Below, one piece after another: positions 19,094-28,066 of a DNA stretch of 64,000 nucleotides (the first letter of the stretch is position 1; each line of letters starts with the position of its first letter). The position numbers were made by a program, and so were the translations under genes. The DNA is taken from contig NZ_SLUP01000002.1 in the NCBI RefSeq assembly GCF_004341235.1, forward strand, positions 62,001 through 126,000, given 5' to 3'. A model generated the notes under the pieces. The model was not told where the DNA came from and did not search any database. It saw nothing but the letters and a program-made list of their open reading frames with translations. Origin of the DNA: Mariniflexile fucanivorans (GTDB lineage: Bacteria > Bacteroidota > Bacteroidia > Flavobacteriales > Flavobacteriaceae).

Positions 19094-19365
19094 ATAATTA
19101 CAATTTATAATTTAACCCTAAATTTAGTTAAACTTAATAGAGATAATTTACATGATTATTTGAATTTGTATTTATATTACCATTTAAACACCATTTCGAA
19201 AATTGAAGTTATATAAAAGATTCGAATAATATTGTAACATAATCTTTCCCAAAAATGTAAAATTTGTAAGTATCATTTTGATTAATTGAACAATGCTTAA
19301 AATAGATGCAAAATTTATTTTAAAGGTATAAATTAAGATTAAATTGAACCTAATTAATTACAACA

Positions 19366-19602
19366 ATGATCTTACAATTAAACCCTAGTATTATGGTTAA
19401 CACCCCATTAGGAGTAGGTCAAGCCCTATTTATAATAGATTATGGCATGCACCAAAATACGTGTTGGGTGGTTGCACTGCAGCACAATGGTGTTATTAAG
19501 CATTTTGATTGTAATGATGTGATTTTAAGTACTAATTATACTTATGGGATGAATTTACGAAAAAACAATTTTGATGAAAATAGAAAGGAAGATGATAAAT
19601 AG
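19366..19602 (+). CDS. Small conserved-type hypothetical protein
   Basis: 78 residues, divergent from the repair operon. The sequence MVNTPLGVGQALFIIDYGMH then WVVALQHNGVIKHFDCNDVI looks like a small beta-barrel (SH3-like) domain, as in short proteins associated with translation or DNA. I recognise no family. It starts with ATG after a long AT-rich leader and is followed by a degraded repeat. Confidence 0.5.
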   Translation: MILQLNPSIMVNTPLGVGQALFIIDYGMHQNTCWVVALQHNGVIKHFDCNDVILSTNYTYGMNLRKNNFDENRKEDDK

Positions 19603-19667
19603 ATTAACCTGTTGGGTGTAAATTATGAAAATCAGTTTTATTTGAAATTCATAAACCAATTAGAACC

Positions 19668-19736
19668 TAGATGTCAGTCTGAGCTTGTCAAAGACCTAAT
19701 ATCAAAAACATTTGGACAAACTCCATGTGACAATTA
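19668..19736. repeat. Degenerate GTCTGAGCTTGTC repeat element
   Basis: TGTCAGTCTGAGCTTGTCAA on the left and TTGGACAAACTCCATGTGAC on the right form an imperfect inverted repeat. The core resembles the scattered intergenic element whose better copy lies at 27591-27672; a half copy lies near 42474. It may act as a weak terminator between convergent genes. Confidence 0.45.
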
Positions 19737-19780
19737 GTAGAAATTGGACTTTTTAAAATAATTACACAACGGTAAGATTT

Positions 19781-20548
19781 TTATTTAATATCTCTTTTTT
19801 CGGTTAAATATTTCCAATACCTTTTTGGTAGATGCTGCACATGAAGTTTCATGTTTTTCCTTTCTGTTATGTTGGTATGATCGAAATATTCTTTCCATAA
19901 ATTTTGATATTTCAATTCCTCATCTGAAAGTAAATCTTGGTTCGTTTTAATATTATTTAACTCAATATCTAGAGTAATAATGTCTACTTTTTGCAAATTA
20001 TAATATAAACCATAATTTCTTTTAATATCGTAAATTATCCATTCCTGATCTTGATATCTATTTTTAAAATGATTTAAAATGAGCATTAATACATCAAAAT
20101 CTGGAGCGATTTTGGAAAAATATATTCCATTTAATAATTCTTCAAACCTTACAAACGCTTCCATTCTATGTTTTTCCCTAGCAACACTCCTTGAAAGCTT
20201 ATGCACTTGCATCACATTTGGGTTTGAAAAATTATTAATGACATTCTTGTCCGGAAATTCAAGTATATACTTAATAACCTCAAATAGATATTTTTCTAAA
20301 TTTATGTCTTCAGATAAAAAACTATATAATAAAATCTTAACACCTATTTTACCTATAGATTTTTCAATTTTCAATAAAACTCTATTGGCTTTTTTCTCAT
20401 CTGTAAAAACATCAATAGTTTCATCTAAAAGTGATAACGTATGGTTTTTATCTTTAACAATTTTCGGTTGAATATACTTATATTCATAAATCTCGAAGAT
20501 GGCTGTTAGAAATCCTTCAAATGTGTTATCGTAAACTAAAAGCGTCAT
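19781..20548 (-). CDS. TIGR03915 family putative DNA repair protein
   Basis: About 255 residues from ATG 20548; a TTG six bases earlier is less likely. It matches the TIGR03915/DUF4130 proteins always coupled to a radical SAM partner, as here, where the two genes overlap by 23 bp. Recognisable segments are LVYDNTFEGFLTAIFEIYEY at the start and VQHLPKRYWKYLTEKRDI at the end. The role is predicted DNA repair or modification; the chemistry is unknown. Confidence 0.88.
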   Translation of the reverse strand: MTLLVYDNTFEGFLTAIFEIYEYKYIQPKIVKDKNHTLSLLDETIDVFTDEKKANRVLLKIEKSIGKIGVKILLYSFLSEDINLEKYLFEVIKYILEFPDKNVINNFSNPNVMQVHKLSRSVAREKHRMEAFVRFEELLNGIYFSKIAPDFDVLMLILNHFKNRYQDQEWIIYDIKRNYGLYYNLQKVDIITLDIELNNIKTNQDLLSDEELKYQNLWKEYFDHTNITERKNMKLHVQHLPKRYWKYLTEKRDIK

Positions 20549-21809
20549 TATCAAATAAGGAAAGTTGTGGGTTGAAAGGATTATCGAATTTACTTTTTGT
20601 TTGATTTATAAGTAACTCCCTAAAGTTCAATCGGTTTAAAAATCTTAAATTTTTATTTATGGAACGCGTGTCAATAAAATATTTTGCTCTATTGATACTT
20701 ACCCCTATTTTAGATAAATGCTCTAAGCTTAAATTTTGAAACTTTCGAGCTTGTAAAATTTTGTAAGCCGATTTGGTTCCAACTCCCGGAATTCTTAAAA
20801 TCATTTCTAAAGATGCCGATTGAATATCAACAGGAAATTCATGAATGTTTCGTAGTGCCCAAGCCATTTTAGGATCTACTTCTAAATCTAAAAAAGGATT
20901 GTTTTTATCTAAAATTTCATCGGCTTTAAAACCATAAAATCGCATTAACCAATCCGCCTGATATAATCTATTCTCCCTAACCATGGGTACTTGTGTTCCA
21001 ATTGATGGCAATCGGGAATCACTCAAAACTGGAACATACCCCGAATAATAAACCCGTTTTAGATTAAAATTTCTATAAAAATGATCAGCCACCTTAATTA
21101 TTTGAAAATCGTTTTCATTGGTTGCTCCAATAATCATTTGTGTGGTTTGTCCCGCCGGTGCAAATTTGGGAACATGTTTGATAATTTTTCGTTCGCTTTT
21201 ATACTCAATCAATTTATTTTTAACGAAACCCATAGGTTTCATCATTTGCTGATGGTCTTTCTCGGGCGCTAATAATTTTAATCCCGATTGTGTGGGAATT
21301 TCTAAATTAACGCTCAACCTATCTGCATATAATCCAGCTTCTTGCATCAATTCATCAGAAGCACCTGGAATAGTTTTTAAATGAATATAGCCATTGAAGT
21401 TTTCTTCTAAACGTAACAATTTTGCAACTCTTACCAAACGCTCCATGGTAAAATCGGCATTTTTGAATATACCAGAACTTAAAAATAAGCCTTCAATATA
21501 ATTACGACGGTAAAAATTCATGGTTAAATCTACCACTTCTCTTACGGTAAAGGCAACACGTTTTATATCATTACTTTTACGTGTAACACAATAAGCACAA
21601 TCATAAATACAATGGTTGGTTAGAAGTATTTTTAATAAGGAAACGCACCTGCCATCTTGGGTATAAGTATGGCAAATTCCTGAAGGGGCGGCATTACCAA
21701 GGCCTTTATTATTGTTTTTTCTATTGCTGCCGCTTGAAGAACAAGACACATCATATTTAGCAGCATCTGCCAAAATCTCAAGTTTTTCTTTTATACGTTC
21801 ATAATTCAT
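20526..21809 (-). CDS. Putative DNA modification/repair radical SAM protein
   Basis: 427 residues, TIGR03916-type. The radical SAM cluster motif is NHCIYDCAYC (CxxxCxxC, about residues 68-75) and a helix-hairpin-helix DNA-binding motif RIPGVGTKSAYKILQAR is near residue 343. The combination suggests lesion repair or base modification on DNA using 5'-deoxyadenosyl chemistry, by analogy with spore photoproduct lyase, but the substrate is unproven. It is the upstream gene of the pair. Confidence 0.9.
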   Translation of the reverse strand: MNYERIKEKLEILADAAKYDVSCSSSGSNRKNNNKGLGNAAPSGICHTYTQDGRCVSLLKILLTNHCIYDCAYCVTRKSNDIKRVAFTVREVVDLTMNFYRRNYIEGLFLSSGIFKNADFTMERLVRVAKLLRLEENFNGYIHLKTIPGASDELMQEAGLYADRLSVNLEIPTQSGLKLLAPEKDHQQMMKPMGFVKNKLIEYKSERKIIKHVPKFAPAGQTTQMIIGATNENDFQIIKVADHFYRNFNLKRVYYSGYVPVLSDSRLPSIGTQVPMVRENRLYQADWLMRFYGFKADEILDKNNPFLDLEVDPKMAWALRNIHEFPVDIQSASLEMILRIPGVGTKSAYKILQARKFQNLSLEHLSKIGVSINRAKYFIDTRSINKNLRFLNRLNFRELLINQTKSKFDNPFNPQLSLFDNDAFSLR

Positions 21810-21921
21810 GCAATTTGTCCTTTTTACAAAGATAGTTTTTAAGTAATTTTGACTTGTATTAAAACGCAGCTTAATATGTTAAATTATATAAAAAACTAAG
21901 TAGTATATTATTAATAATGTT

Positions 21922-21948
21922 AAAAGCGCACCAAATGGTGCGCTTTTT
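21922..21948 (-). terminator. Intrinsic terminator of the PA2169-type gene
   Basis: A perfect GCGCACC/GGTGCGC stem with a 4-base loop is flanked by A-run and T-run on either side, so it works in both directions. It lies 24 bp past the stop of the leftward gene ending at 21972. Confidence 0.85.
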
Positions 21949-21971
21949 ATAAAAAACTATTTAAAGACTAT

Positions 21972-22421
21972 TTATTTTAAATCTTCCAATCTTTTAATGG
22001 TATTTAAATCGGCTTCAATGGTGTTTTTTTGTTTAACCAATAGGGAATGCGTACTCGATGGCAAATCGGTTTCACTCAGCACATCTTCATATTCATCTAA
22101 TGCTGCTTTTTCGCCTGTAATGGCTTCTTCCAACATAGATTCATCATTATCGATGGAGAAAAACGCTTTAACATTCATCCAGGTTCTGTGTGCAGTTCCT
22201 GTTGCACTTCCTCCTTTATCTACATGACCGCCAAAAGATTTTATCTCACTTTTTAATTCGTGCCCAAAATCATAGCGCTCTTTAGATTTTCTTTCAAAAT
22301 ATCTTTTTAAAGCTGCATGTTCTGTGTTTTCTGAAGCTGTATTAAAGCCTTTTTCGGCATCATAAGTTTTCTCTAATAAGTCGTTTAATTTATCACTTAT
22401 ATTTTCTGTGTAATTATTCAT
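21972..22421 (-). CDS. PA2169 family four-helix-bundle protein
   Basis: 149 residues, almost entirely helical. It fits the DUF2383/PA2169 ferritin-like family: paired helices around EKTYDAEKGFNTASENTEHA and YFERKSKERYDFGHELKSEI and a conserved AHRTWMNVKAFFS turn near residue 80. Such proteins are often stress-induced and lie beside catalases or Dps in other genomes. No metal site can be confirmed. Confidence 0.85.
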   Translation of the reverse strand: MNNYTENISDKLNDLLEKTYDAEKGFNTASENTEHAALKRYFERKSKERYDFGHELKSEIKSFGGHVDKGGSATGTAHRTWMNVKAFFSIDNDESMLEEAITGEKAALDEYEDVLSETDLPSSTHSLLVKQKNTIEADLNTIKRLEDLK

Positions 22422-22511
22422 AATTATATGTATTTATATTATCAATGGTTTTTTTAGGGATGCCCAATGTATTACATCCTTCACTCCAATAAAAATTAGG
22501 TGTATATATTT

Positions 22512-22646
22512 TTAATGTCTTTTACGACTGTGAATTTTTTCAAAAACAAATTTTGCTGATGAATAAATTAAACACCCCAACAAAATTCCTGTTATTAAAT
22601 TAAATATCATGATTTCAAAATTTGGTAATAACTTTAAATGTTTCAT
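22512..22646 (-). CDS. Small single-pass membrane peptide (44 aa)
   Basis: A short ATG-started frame of 44 codons. Residues 10-34 are hydrophobic (FEIMIFNLITGILLGCLIYS), followed by a basic tail EKIHSRKRH, giving a typical inner-membrane small-protein profile. It lies upstream of the PA2169-type gene on the same strand, 90 bp away. No family is recognised, so it is called from composition only. Confidence 0.4.
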   Translation of the reverse strand: MKHLKLLPNFEIMIFNLITGILLGCLIYSSAKFVFEKIHSRKRH

Positions 22647-22896
22647 GAAAAATGACCATCAATAAAAGATATATATAAATTTTACCTATATATTACTTTA
22701 TATTTTCAAGTATATAAAACGCTCAAATTATTATAAATTAATATTTACAAATTTGAAGAAAGTGTAGAAAGTAGGCCTTATACAATTTTACGATTGTATT
22801 ATATAATTTTAATGTTTTGATAAAATTTAAGCATTGAAGTGAAATGTCTCTTAAATTTTAGGAGTAATTATTATTAGAGTACTGCAAAAAAGATAT

Positions 22897-23295
22897 TTAA
22901 TTTGAAATTCCTTCTAAAATCGATTTTTCAAGTGATTCTTTTAGTATAGAATAAGAACTTGGTTTTATTAAATAACCATTGGCTCCTAACTTGTAAGCTT
23001 CTTCAATGTCTGCCTGTGCCGACGATGTAGAATAAATGGTAACTAATGGAATATTTCTATCTGTAAATTCTCTAATTTTTTTTAGACATTCCATTCCTGA
23101 AATAACAGGCATATTTAAATCTAGAAAAATATGTGTGCCCATATAATCGTCTACTTCTTTTAAAAAATTTAATAATTTATTGCCATTCTCAAAAACAAAA
23201 AGATTGGCATTTAATTTTAATTCTTCAAATGCTTCTGTAAACAACATACGGTCATCCTCATCGTCATCTACAAGAATGATCTTAATATTTTTCAT
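22897..23295 (-). CDS. Single-domain response regulator
   Basis: 132 residues consisting only of a receiver domain: the acidic pocket DDDEDD near residue 10, phospho-acceptor Asp in HIFLDLNMPVISG near 59, Thr/Ser switch near TIYSTSS, and Lys in YLIKPSS near 112. No output domain is present, as in CheY/Rcp1-like regulators that pass phosphate from hybrid or PAS kinases. It is the last member of a kinase/AraC/regulator cluster but is separated by about 110 bp from the AraC gene. Confidence 0.9.
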   Translation of the reverse strand: MKNIKIILVDDDEDDRMLFTEAFEELKLNANLFVFENGNKLLNFLKEVDDYMGTHIFLDLNMPVISGMECLKKIREFTDRNIPLVTIYSTSSAQADIEEAYKLGANGYLIKPSSYSILKESLEKSILEGISN

Positions 23296-23406
23296 CGTAA
23301 TATGTTATAATTTATAATTGAAGCAGAAATGGGGTACGTAAAGTTAAGATAATTTTAATAAAAAAATTGCCACAAAAAAGACTATTTATAGCATTTTAAA
23401 GACAAA

Positions 23407-24420
23407 TTAAATAATTTTATAGGTTTTTTGGTATGCTTTTGGAGTTAAATGATACTTTCTTTTAAATATTTTAGCAAAGTAACTCGGGTTGGCAAAACCT
23501 AAATTATCGGCTATTTCTGCGATATTAAAATCCGAATTTAATAACAATTCCCGACTTTTATCAAGTTTTAAATCTGTAATAAACTGAATGGGCGATTTGT
23601 TAAAATTTTTCTTGAAATAGCGTTGAAATTGTTTGTCGCTCATGCCGCTCATTTCGGCAAGTTTCTTCAATGACATTTTTTTAGAAATATTATCTTCAAT
23701 AAAATGAATGGTGAGTAATATTTTACTTTGATCTTTCTGAGATATGTTTGATAAAAATTTACTATTTAAATGACCTGTATACTCTTCTAATTGATAACCA
23801 AGAATACGTATTACAATAGATTCTATTAATAAACTTCTTAACATTCCAGTTGCATTAAGTTTATAATATTCTTCAACTGATTCTAAAATACTGTAGTCCA
23901 AATAATTAAACTGTACATATGATGCGTTTTGGTTCTCTGAAATGTCATTTTTTAAATTATTCTTTAAAATCATAAGAGGTTTTTCAAACCTTATGTTACT
24001 ACAGGTGTAATCAATATTTATAGCTAAATAGCGAAGTTTAACATTTTTAGGAAGCTTTATATAAGTTATATGTTCTGGATGGGCAAGCGCAATCATGTTT
24101 TGTAATTTGTTTACCTTTTTAAAATTAGCATGTTCTCCAATTCTATATTGAAAATAGCCTTCCAAAATATAGTTAAAGTATAGATGCCTATCTTCATATT
24201 CCTCAATTTCAAAAATATGCTCGTTAGTAAATGTGATATTATAAGCCAAACATGATATGCCTCCTATAAACTCGAAAGCACTTATAGTTCCCTTTCCGTT
24301 TTCATTATTTAATACCATAGTGCCTTCACCAACATCTTGGGTATAATGCCCATTAAGGTGCAAGCACATTTTTTCCAAAACCTTAAATATATTAATTTTC
24401 TCTATTTGGATTTTAGTCAT
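23407..24420 (-). CDS. AraC-family transcriptional regulator
   Basis: 337 residues. The C-terminal 100 residues hold the double helix-turn-helix (KMSLKKLAEMSGMSDKQFQR, then FNIAEIADNLGFANPSYFAK, then HLTPKAYQKTY). The N-terminal two thirds form a cupin-like sensory domain with no recognised ligand. The gene overlaps the stop of the upstream histidine kinase by 8 bp, so the two proteins are co-translated and probably linked functionally. This is unusual because AraC proteins lack a receiver domain. Confidence 0.88.
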   Translation of the reverse strand: MTKIQIEKINIFKVLEKMCLHLNGHYTQDVGEGTMVLNNENGKGTISAFEFIGGISCLAYNITFTNEHIFEIEEYEDRHLYFNYILEGYFQYRIGEHANFKKVNKLQNMIALAHPEHITYIKLPKNVKLRYLAINIDYTCSNIRFEKPLMILKNNLKNDISENQNASYVQFNYLDYSILESVEEYYKLNATGMLRSLLIESIVIRILGYQLEEYTGHLNSKFLSNISQKDQSKILLTIHFIEDNISKKMSLKKLAEMSGMSDKQFQRYFKKNFNKSPIQFITDLKLDKSRELLLNSDFNIAEIADNLGFANPSYFAKIFKRKYHLTPKAYQKTYKII

Positions 24421-26950
24421 TTTTCACACTAACGTTTGCTTTGCTTTGTTGTTTTTCTTTTGGGATTATAATTGTAATAATGGTGCCTTGGTCATTATTG
24501 TTTTTTGCATAAATTTCTCCACCATGATTTGTAATTATTTTTTTTACAATAGCCAAACCAATACCTGTACCTTCATACTCATTTTTGCTGTGTGCCCTTT
24601 GGAATACTTCGAAAATTCTACCTTCCATACCTTTAACCAGACCAATGCCGTTATCTGAAATGGTTATTTTATAATTTATAATAGTAGACTTAAGTTTCAA
24701 ATTTTTAAGTTCTTTTGTTGTAGCAAGCTCTGAAGTAATTTTGATTTTAGGAATGGAATCTATTTTTGAGAATTTAATGGCATTACTTAGTATATTTGAA
24801 AACACCTGATTCATTTGAAAAGGAATGGCATCTATAATAGGTAAATTGGAAAATTCAATTTCGGCCTTTGAGTTCTGAATAACAGTGGAGAGGTTTTCAA
24901 GCACATCTTCAACAATTGAATTTAAATTTACCTGTTCAAAATTATCTTCAATTATATTTGTTCTTGAATATGCCAATAAATCATCTATTAAAGTTCTCAT
25001 TCTAACAGCAGAATTGTTTATAATGTTAAAATAGTTCTTCCCTTTATCTGATAAATTTACTGTCTCTTTTTCATTAATACGTGAAATAAATAATTGAATC
25101 TTTCTTAAAGGTTCTTGTAAATCGTGACTAGAAACATAGGCAAAGGCTTCAAGTTCTACATTTCTATTTTCAAGAGCTTGTATTGATTTTTGCAGTTTGA
25201 GGTTAGCGACTTTTAATTGTTTGGTTCGCAAACTGACCTGTTTTTCAAGGTCTTTGGAAAATTCTTCCAATTTTTTTCTTGATATTACTCTATCTGTTAC
25301 ATCGGTTGATGTTAACATGATTCCAGATATACTTCCATCCAGTTCCCTTAAAGGTATGTAATCATAATCTACATAAAAATCCCAAATTCCATTTTCATCC
25401 TCCAGGGTAGCGTAAGATTCTATTTCTGATATAGGAATTCCTGTTTTTAAAATATTTCTTATAATTTCGGGATATTTGGAATCCTTTAAATTTGGAAAAA
25501 TTTCCAATAACCCTTTCCCAACGACATCTTCCATCTGTTTGTGCCAAAATTGGTTTAACAGGGTGTTATTAGCCATTTCAATTTCCATGTTTTCTCCCTT
25601 TAAAATACCCATGGCAATAGGAGACTGCATTACAAAATTTTTAAATTGTTTTTCAGATTGTTCTAGCTCAAATTTTGCCTTAACAGTTTCTGTAACTTCA
25701 AAAGCGACCAGCATAATTTCAACAACCTTATTATTTTCAAGTACAGGTTTAAATATAAAATTAAAATAAGCGGTTTCAATTATCCCATTGCGCGATAATT
25801 TAAAAGGGTATTGTATGCCTTTGCTTGGTTTTTTGGTTTTAATTATATCTTCAAAAATAGGTGTAATTGTCGCTTCAATTTCGGTTAAAATCTCAAACAA
25901 AGGTTTATTATGAGATTCTTCAAATGTTTTTTGCCATATTAATAAGGCCATATCGTTAACTACTTTTACGATATAATTCTCAACATTAATAATAGCAATA
26001 CCCACAGGAATTTCCTTAACTAAACGTCTAAAATTTTCTTCACTTAATTTTAATTTATTAATACTTTTTTGTTGACTGGTGATGTCTTGTAAAGTCCCGT
26101 TAAATCGGTAAGCTATTTTATTTTCGTCAAACCAAGCACGACCTAAAGCTCTAACAATCCTTTCTTTTCCGTTTTTTTGGTTGCGAATGGTATAAGTAAC
26201 ATCATATCTCCCACCTGATTCAAAAACGAATGTTTTTATTATTTCATTGTTAACCCGTTCCCTATCTGCTTCTATTATAGCATTGGTTGCTTGGGTTAAT
26301 TCTACTTCTTCTTGTAGAGGTAAGCCGAACCAACTTTTTAGACGTTCATTTGTTTTCAATTTATCCTTTAATGGATCATAATCCCAAGTACCTAAATCGG
26401 TTGCATTAATGGCGAATTGAAGTTCATCCTCATTTTCCTTAAGTTGTTTTAAAACATTAACGGCATCGGTAGTTTCAATACATGTTATTAACACACCATT
26501 TATATCCATATTATCACCTAATACAACACTATAACTAAAAGTCCAATAAACCTCTTCCATTCTGCCATTTCGAAATATTGGAACTAGCTGGTTTTCATGC
26601 CATGTAGGTTTACCTGTTTTAAACACTTGTTCAACTTCAGACAGCATGGTATCTTTAAGCTCTGGCCAAGCATCTTCAAACCTTTGTCCTAAAATGAAAG
26701 GGTGTTTGCCATCATTACCCAAACTAGGGCGATAGGCATCATTATAAAAGCAATAAAACTCTTGGCCCCATAATAAAAATTTAGGAAACGCTGTATTAAG
26801 AATATTACTGAGATTCAGTTTTAATGCCGTTGGCCAATTTTCTGTTAAACCTAAGGGGTGGGACTGCCAATTTTTATCGAAAATAATTTGGGCCATTTCG
26901 CTATTCTTAGGCAAAAATTTTGGTAATATGGCATGGTTCATTGAATTCAT
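24413..26950 (-). CDS. Multi-PAS sensor histidine kinase
   Basis: 845 residues with no membrane segment, so it is cytoplasmic. About four PAS domains lie between residues 20 and 560 (for example WGLP-type segments near 205 and YIPLRELDGSISGIM near 545). A coiled coil leads to the HisKA domain with phospho-acceptor His in YVSSHDLQEPLRKI (about residue 610). The ATPase core shows the N box NILSNAIKF, DNGIG and GTGIGLAIV. This is the phytochrome-like/Rcp1-partner kinase layout typical of Bacteroidota. It is first in the operon, followed by AraC. Confidence 0.9.
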   Translation of the reverse strand: MNSMNHAILPKFLPKNSEMAQIIFDKNWQSHPLGLTENWPTALKLNLSNILNTAFPKFLLWGQEFYCFYNDAYRPSLGNDGKHPFILGQRFEDAWPELKDTMLSEVEQVFKTGKPTWHENQLVPIFRNGRMEEVYWTFSYSVVLGDNMDINGVLITCIETTDAVNVLKQLKENEDELQFAINATDLGTWDYDPLKDKLKTNERLKSWFGLPLQEEVELTQATNAIIEADRERVNNEIIKTFVFESGGRYDVTYTIRNQKNGKERIVRALGRAWFDENKIAYRFNGTLQDITSQQKSINKLKLSEENFRRLVKEIPVGIAIINVENYIVKVVNDMALLIWQKTFEESHNKPLFEILTEIEATITPIFEDIIKTKKPSKGIQYPFKLSRNGIIETAYFNFIFKPVLENNKVVEIMLVAFEVTETVKAKFELEQSEKQFKNFVMQSPIAMGILKGENMEIEMANNTLLNQFWHKQMEDVVGKGLLEIFPNLKDSKYPEIIRNILKTGIPISEIESYATLEDENGIWDFYVDYDYIPLRELDGSISGIMLTSTDVTDRVISRKKLEEFSKDLEKQVSLRTKQLKVANLKLQKSIQALENRNVELEAFAYVSSHDLQEPLRKIQLFISRINEKETVNLSDKGKNYFNIINNSAVRMRTLIDDLLAYSRTNIIEDNFEQVNLNSIVEDVLENLSTVIQNSKAEIEFSNLPIIDAIPFQMNQVFSNILSNAIKFSKIDSIPKIKITSELATTKELKNLKLKSTIINYKITISDNGIGLVKGMEGRIFEVFQRAHSKNEYEGTGIGLAIVKKIITNHGGEIYAKNNNDQGTIITIIIPKEKQQSKANVSVKND

Positions 26951-27560
26951 AGTTTAAAGTATATAATTGAAAATAGCATTTAAAATTACAAATAAATGGT
27001 GATAAAAATGTTAAATTTTAATTTCTAAATGTATATTAAACACAACACATTTGATACATTCTTTGATTTTTTGGTTTGATTAAAAAATATATTTGGCAAA
27101 ACCAAGGCATGAATAAAGGATTAGGAGACTCTCTAAAAAAGACAGTATATATTTTGCAAATAATACCACTCATGGTTTGGTTAAAATTGGAGGTGAAAAT
27201 GTACTTTTATTTTCAAGATAATTTACAGAAACCAAATTCAAAATCTATACAAATGACAACTAACAGCTGGATAGTACTGATGTTGAATATTTTGTATATT
27301 AGTATGATGCTTAAGAGGGATAAGAGTATAAAGTTGTGTTACCTATTTTAGAATTTAAAAAAATAATTAGCTATTTGTATTTAAATAATGAATTGAGATC
27401 ATAATTCATAATTCATAAGTTGAAAAAGAAACTACCAGATATAAAAATAACAATAAGCTTTCTTATAAATACTAAATGAAATTAAACTGAGCCAAATACT
27501 ATTTAGCAAAAGTTAAATATCAAAATTCTGTATTTATTCTGTACTGTGTGAAACAAAAAA
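26951..27560. other. Gene-poor region, possibly decayed
   Basis: 610 bases without a convincing gene. Frames at 27076-27351 are long but show no domain, and a neighbouring frame has short stretches that look coding (KKDSIYFANNTTHGLVKIGG, then EYKVVLPILEF) broken by stops. It may be the relic of an unknown gene. Confidence 0.35.
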
Positions 27561-27687
27561 GCCTGTCTGAAAAGTGTATTATATTTACTTCGTCAGGTTG
27601 AGATTGTCGAAACTGATATTGATTATCAGTAAGTTAATATATTTCGACAGGCTCAATATGACACAGAATGACACTTTTCAGACAGCC
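27561..27687. repeat. Nested inverted-repeat (REP/MITE-like) element
   Basis: Outer arms 27561-27577 and 27671-27687 (GCCTGTCTGAAAAGTGT and its near complement) enclose a second inverted repeat (GTCAGGTTGAGATTGTCGAA against TTCGACAGGCTCAATATGAC). The fold would be one long stem of about 60 bp per side. Its core matches the partial copies at 19668 and 42474. No coding sequence is inside. It lies next to the tRNA fragment. Confidence 0.7.
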
Positions 27688-27700
27688 TCGATTTTTCTAG

Positions 27701-27741
27701 TAGCGGGAACTGGACTCGAACCAGTAACCTTCGGGTTATGA
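27701..27741 (-). tRNA. 3' fragment of initiator-type tRNA-Met(CAT)
   Basis: The minus strand reads TCATAACCCGAAGGTTACTG, then GTTCGAGTCCAG, then TTCCCGCTA. This is the anticodon CAT, the CCCGA side of the anticodon stem, a full T-arm (ACTGG/CCAGT with loop TTCGAGT) and the 3' acceptor strand ending in the discriminator base. Nothing pairs with CCCGA upstream, so the D-arm and 5' half are absent. A cleanly cut 3' tRNA half is the usual scar of tyrosine-integrase insertion; given its orientation the element would lie to the right. Confidence 0.8.
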
Positions 27742-28009
27742 ACTTAACAGATAATATAAAATTATTCTAGTCATTTTAATTAAAACAAAGCCAACACTTA
27801 TTTATATCAAATAATAATTAAAAAGAGGTACTTAATTCGGCACTTAACTATAAAAAAGGGCAAATCAGGTACCACTAAAATCTTCTTCTAAACTCAGCTG
27901 ATTCATTAGCTTCTGTTAAAAAACAGTTTGGTATAGTTCTAAAATTAGTATTTAAGCTGTTAGAATTGTATTAAAGGTTTTGAACCGTGATTGTTCGACA
28001 TTATTAACA
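27742..28009. other. Spacer beside the tRNA scar
   Basis: Noncoding AT-rich DNA between the tRNA fragment and the peptidase terminator. If the scar is a true att site this would be the first DNA inside the element. No integrase gene or clear direct repeat is seen in it. Confidence 0.4.
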
Positions 28010-28013
28010 AAAA

Positions 28014-28045
28014 AGCGACCTAAGTTTTTTTAGATCGCTTTTTAT
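28014..28045 (-). terminator. Intrinsic terminator of the S46 peptidase gene
   Basis: AGCGA/TCGCT and CTAA/TTAG arms form a hairpin flanked by A-run on the left and T-run on the right, just past the stop of the leftward peptidase gene. The flanking A-run at 28009-28014 gives the U-tract on the minus strand. Confidence 0.7.
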
Positions 28046-28066
28046 AAATACTAGTTTCTTTTTATA

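Noticed and set aside
27076-27351. 91-codon plus-strand frame
   Set aside because: Low-complexity composition and no family; a neighbouring frame looks equally coding, suggesting at most a relic.
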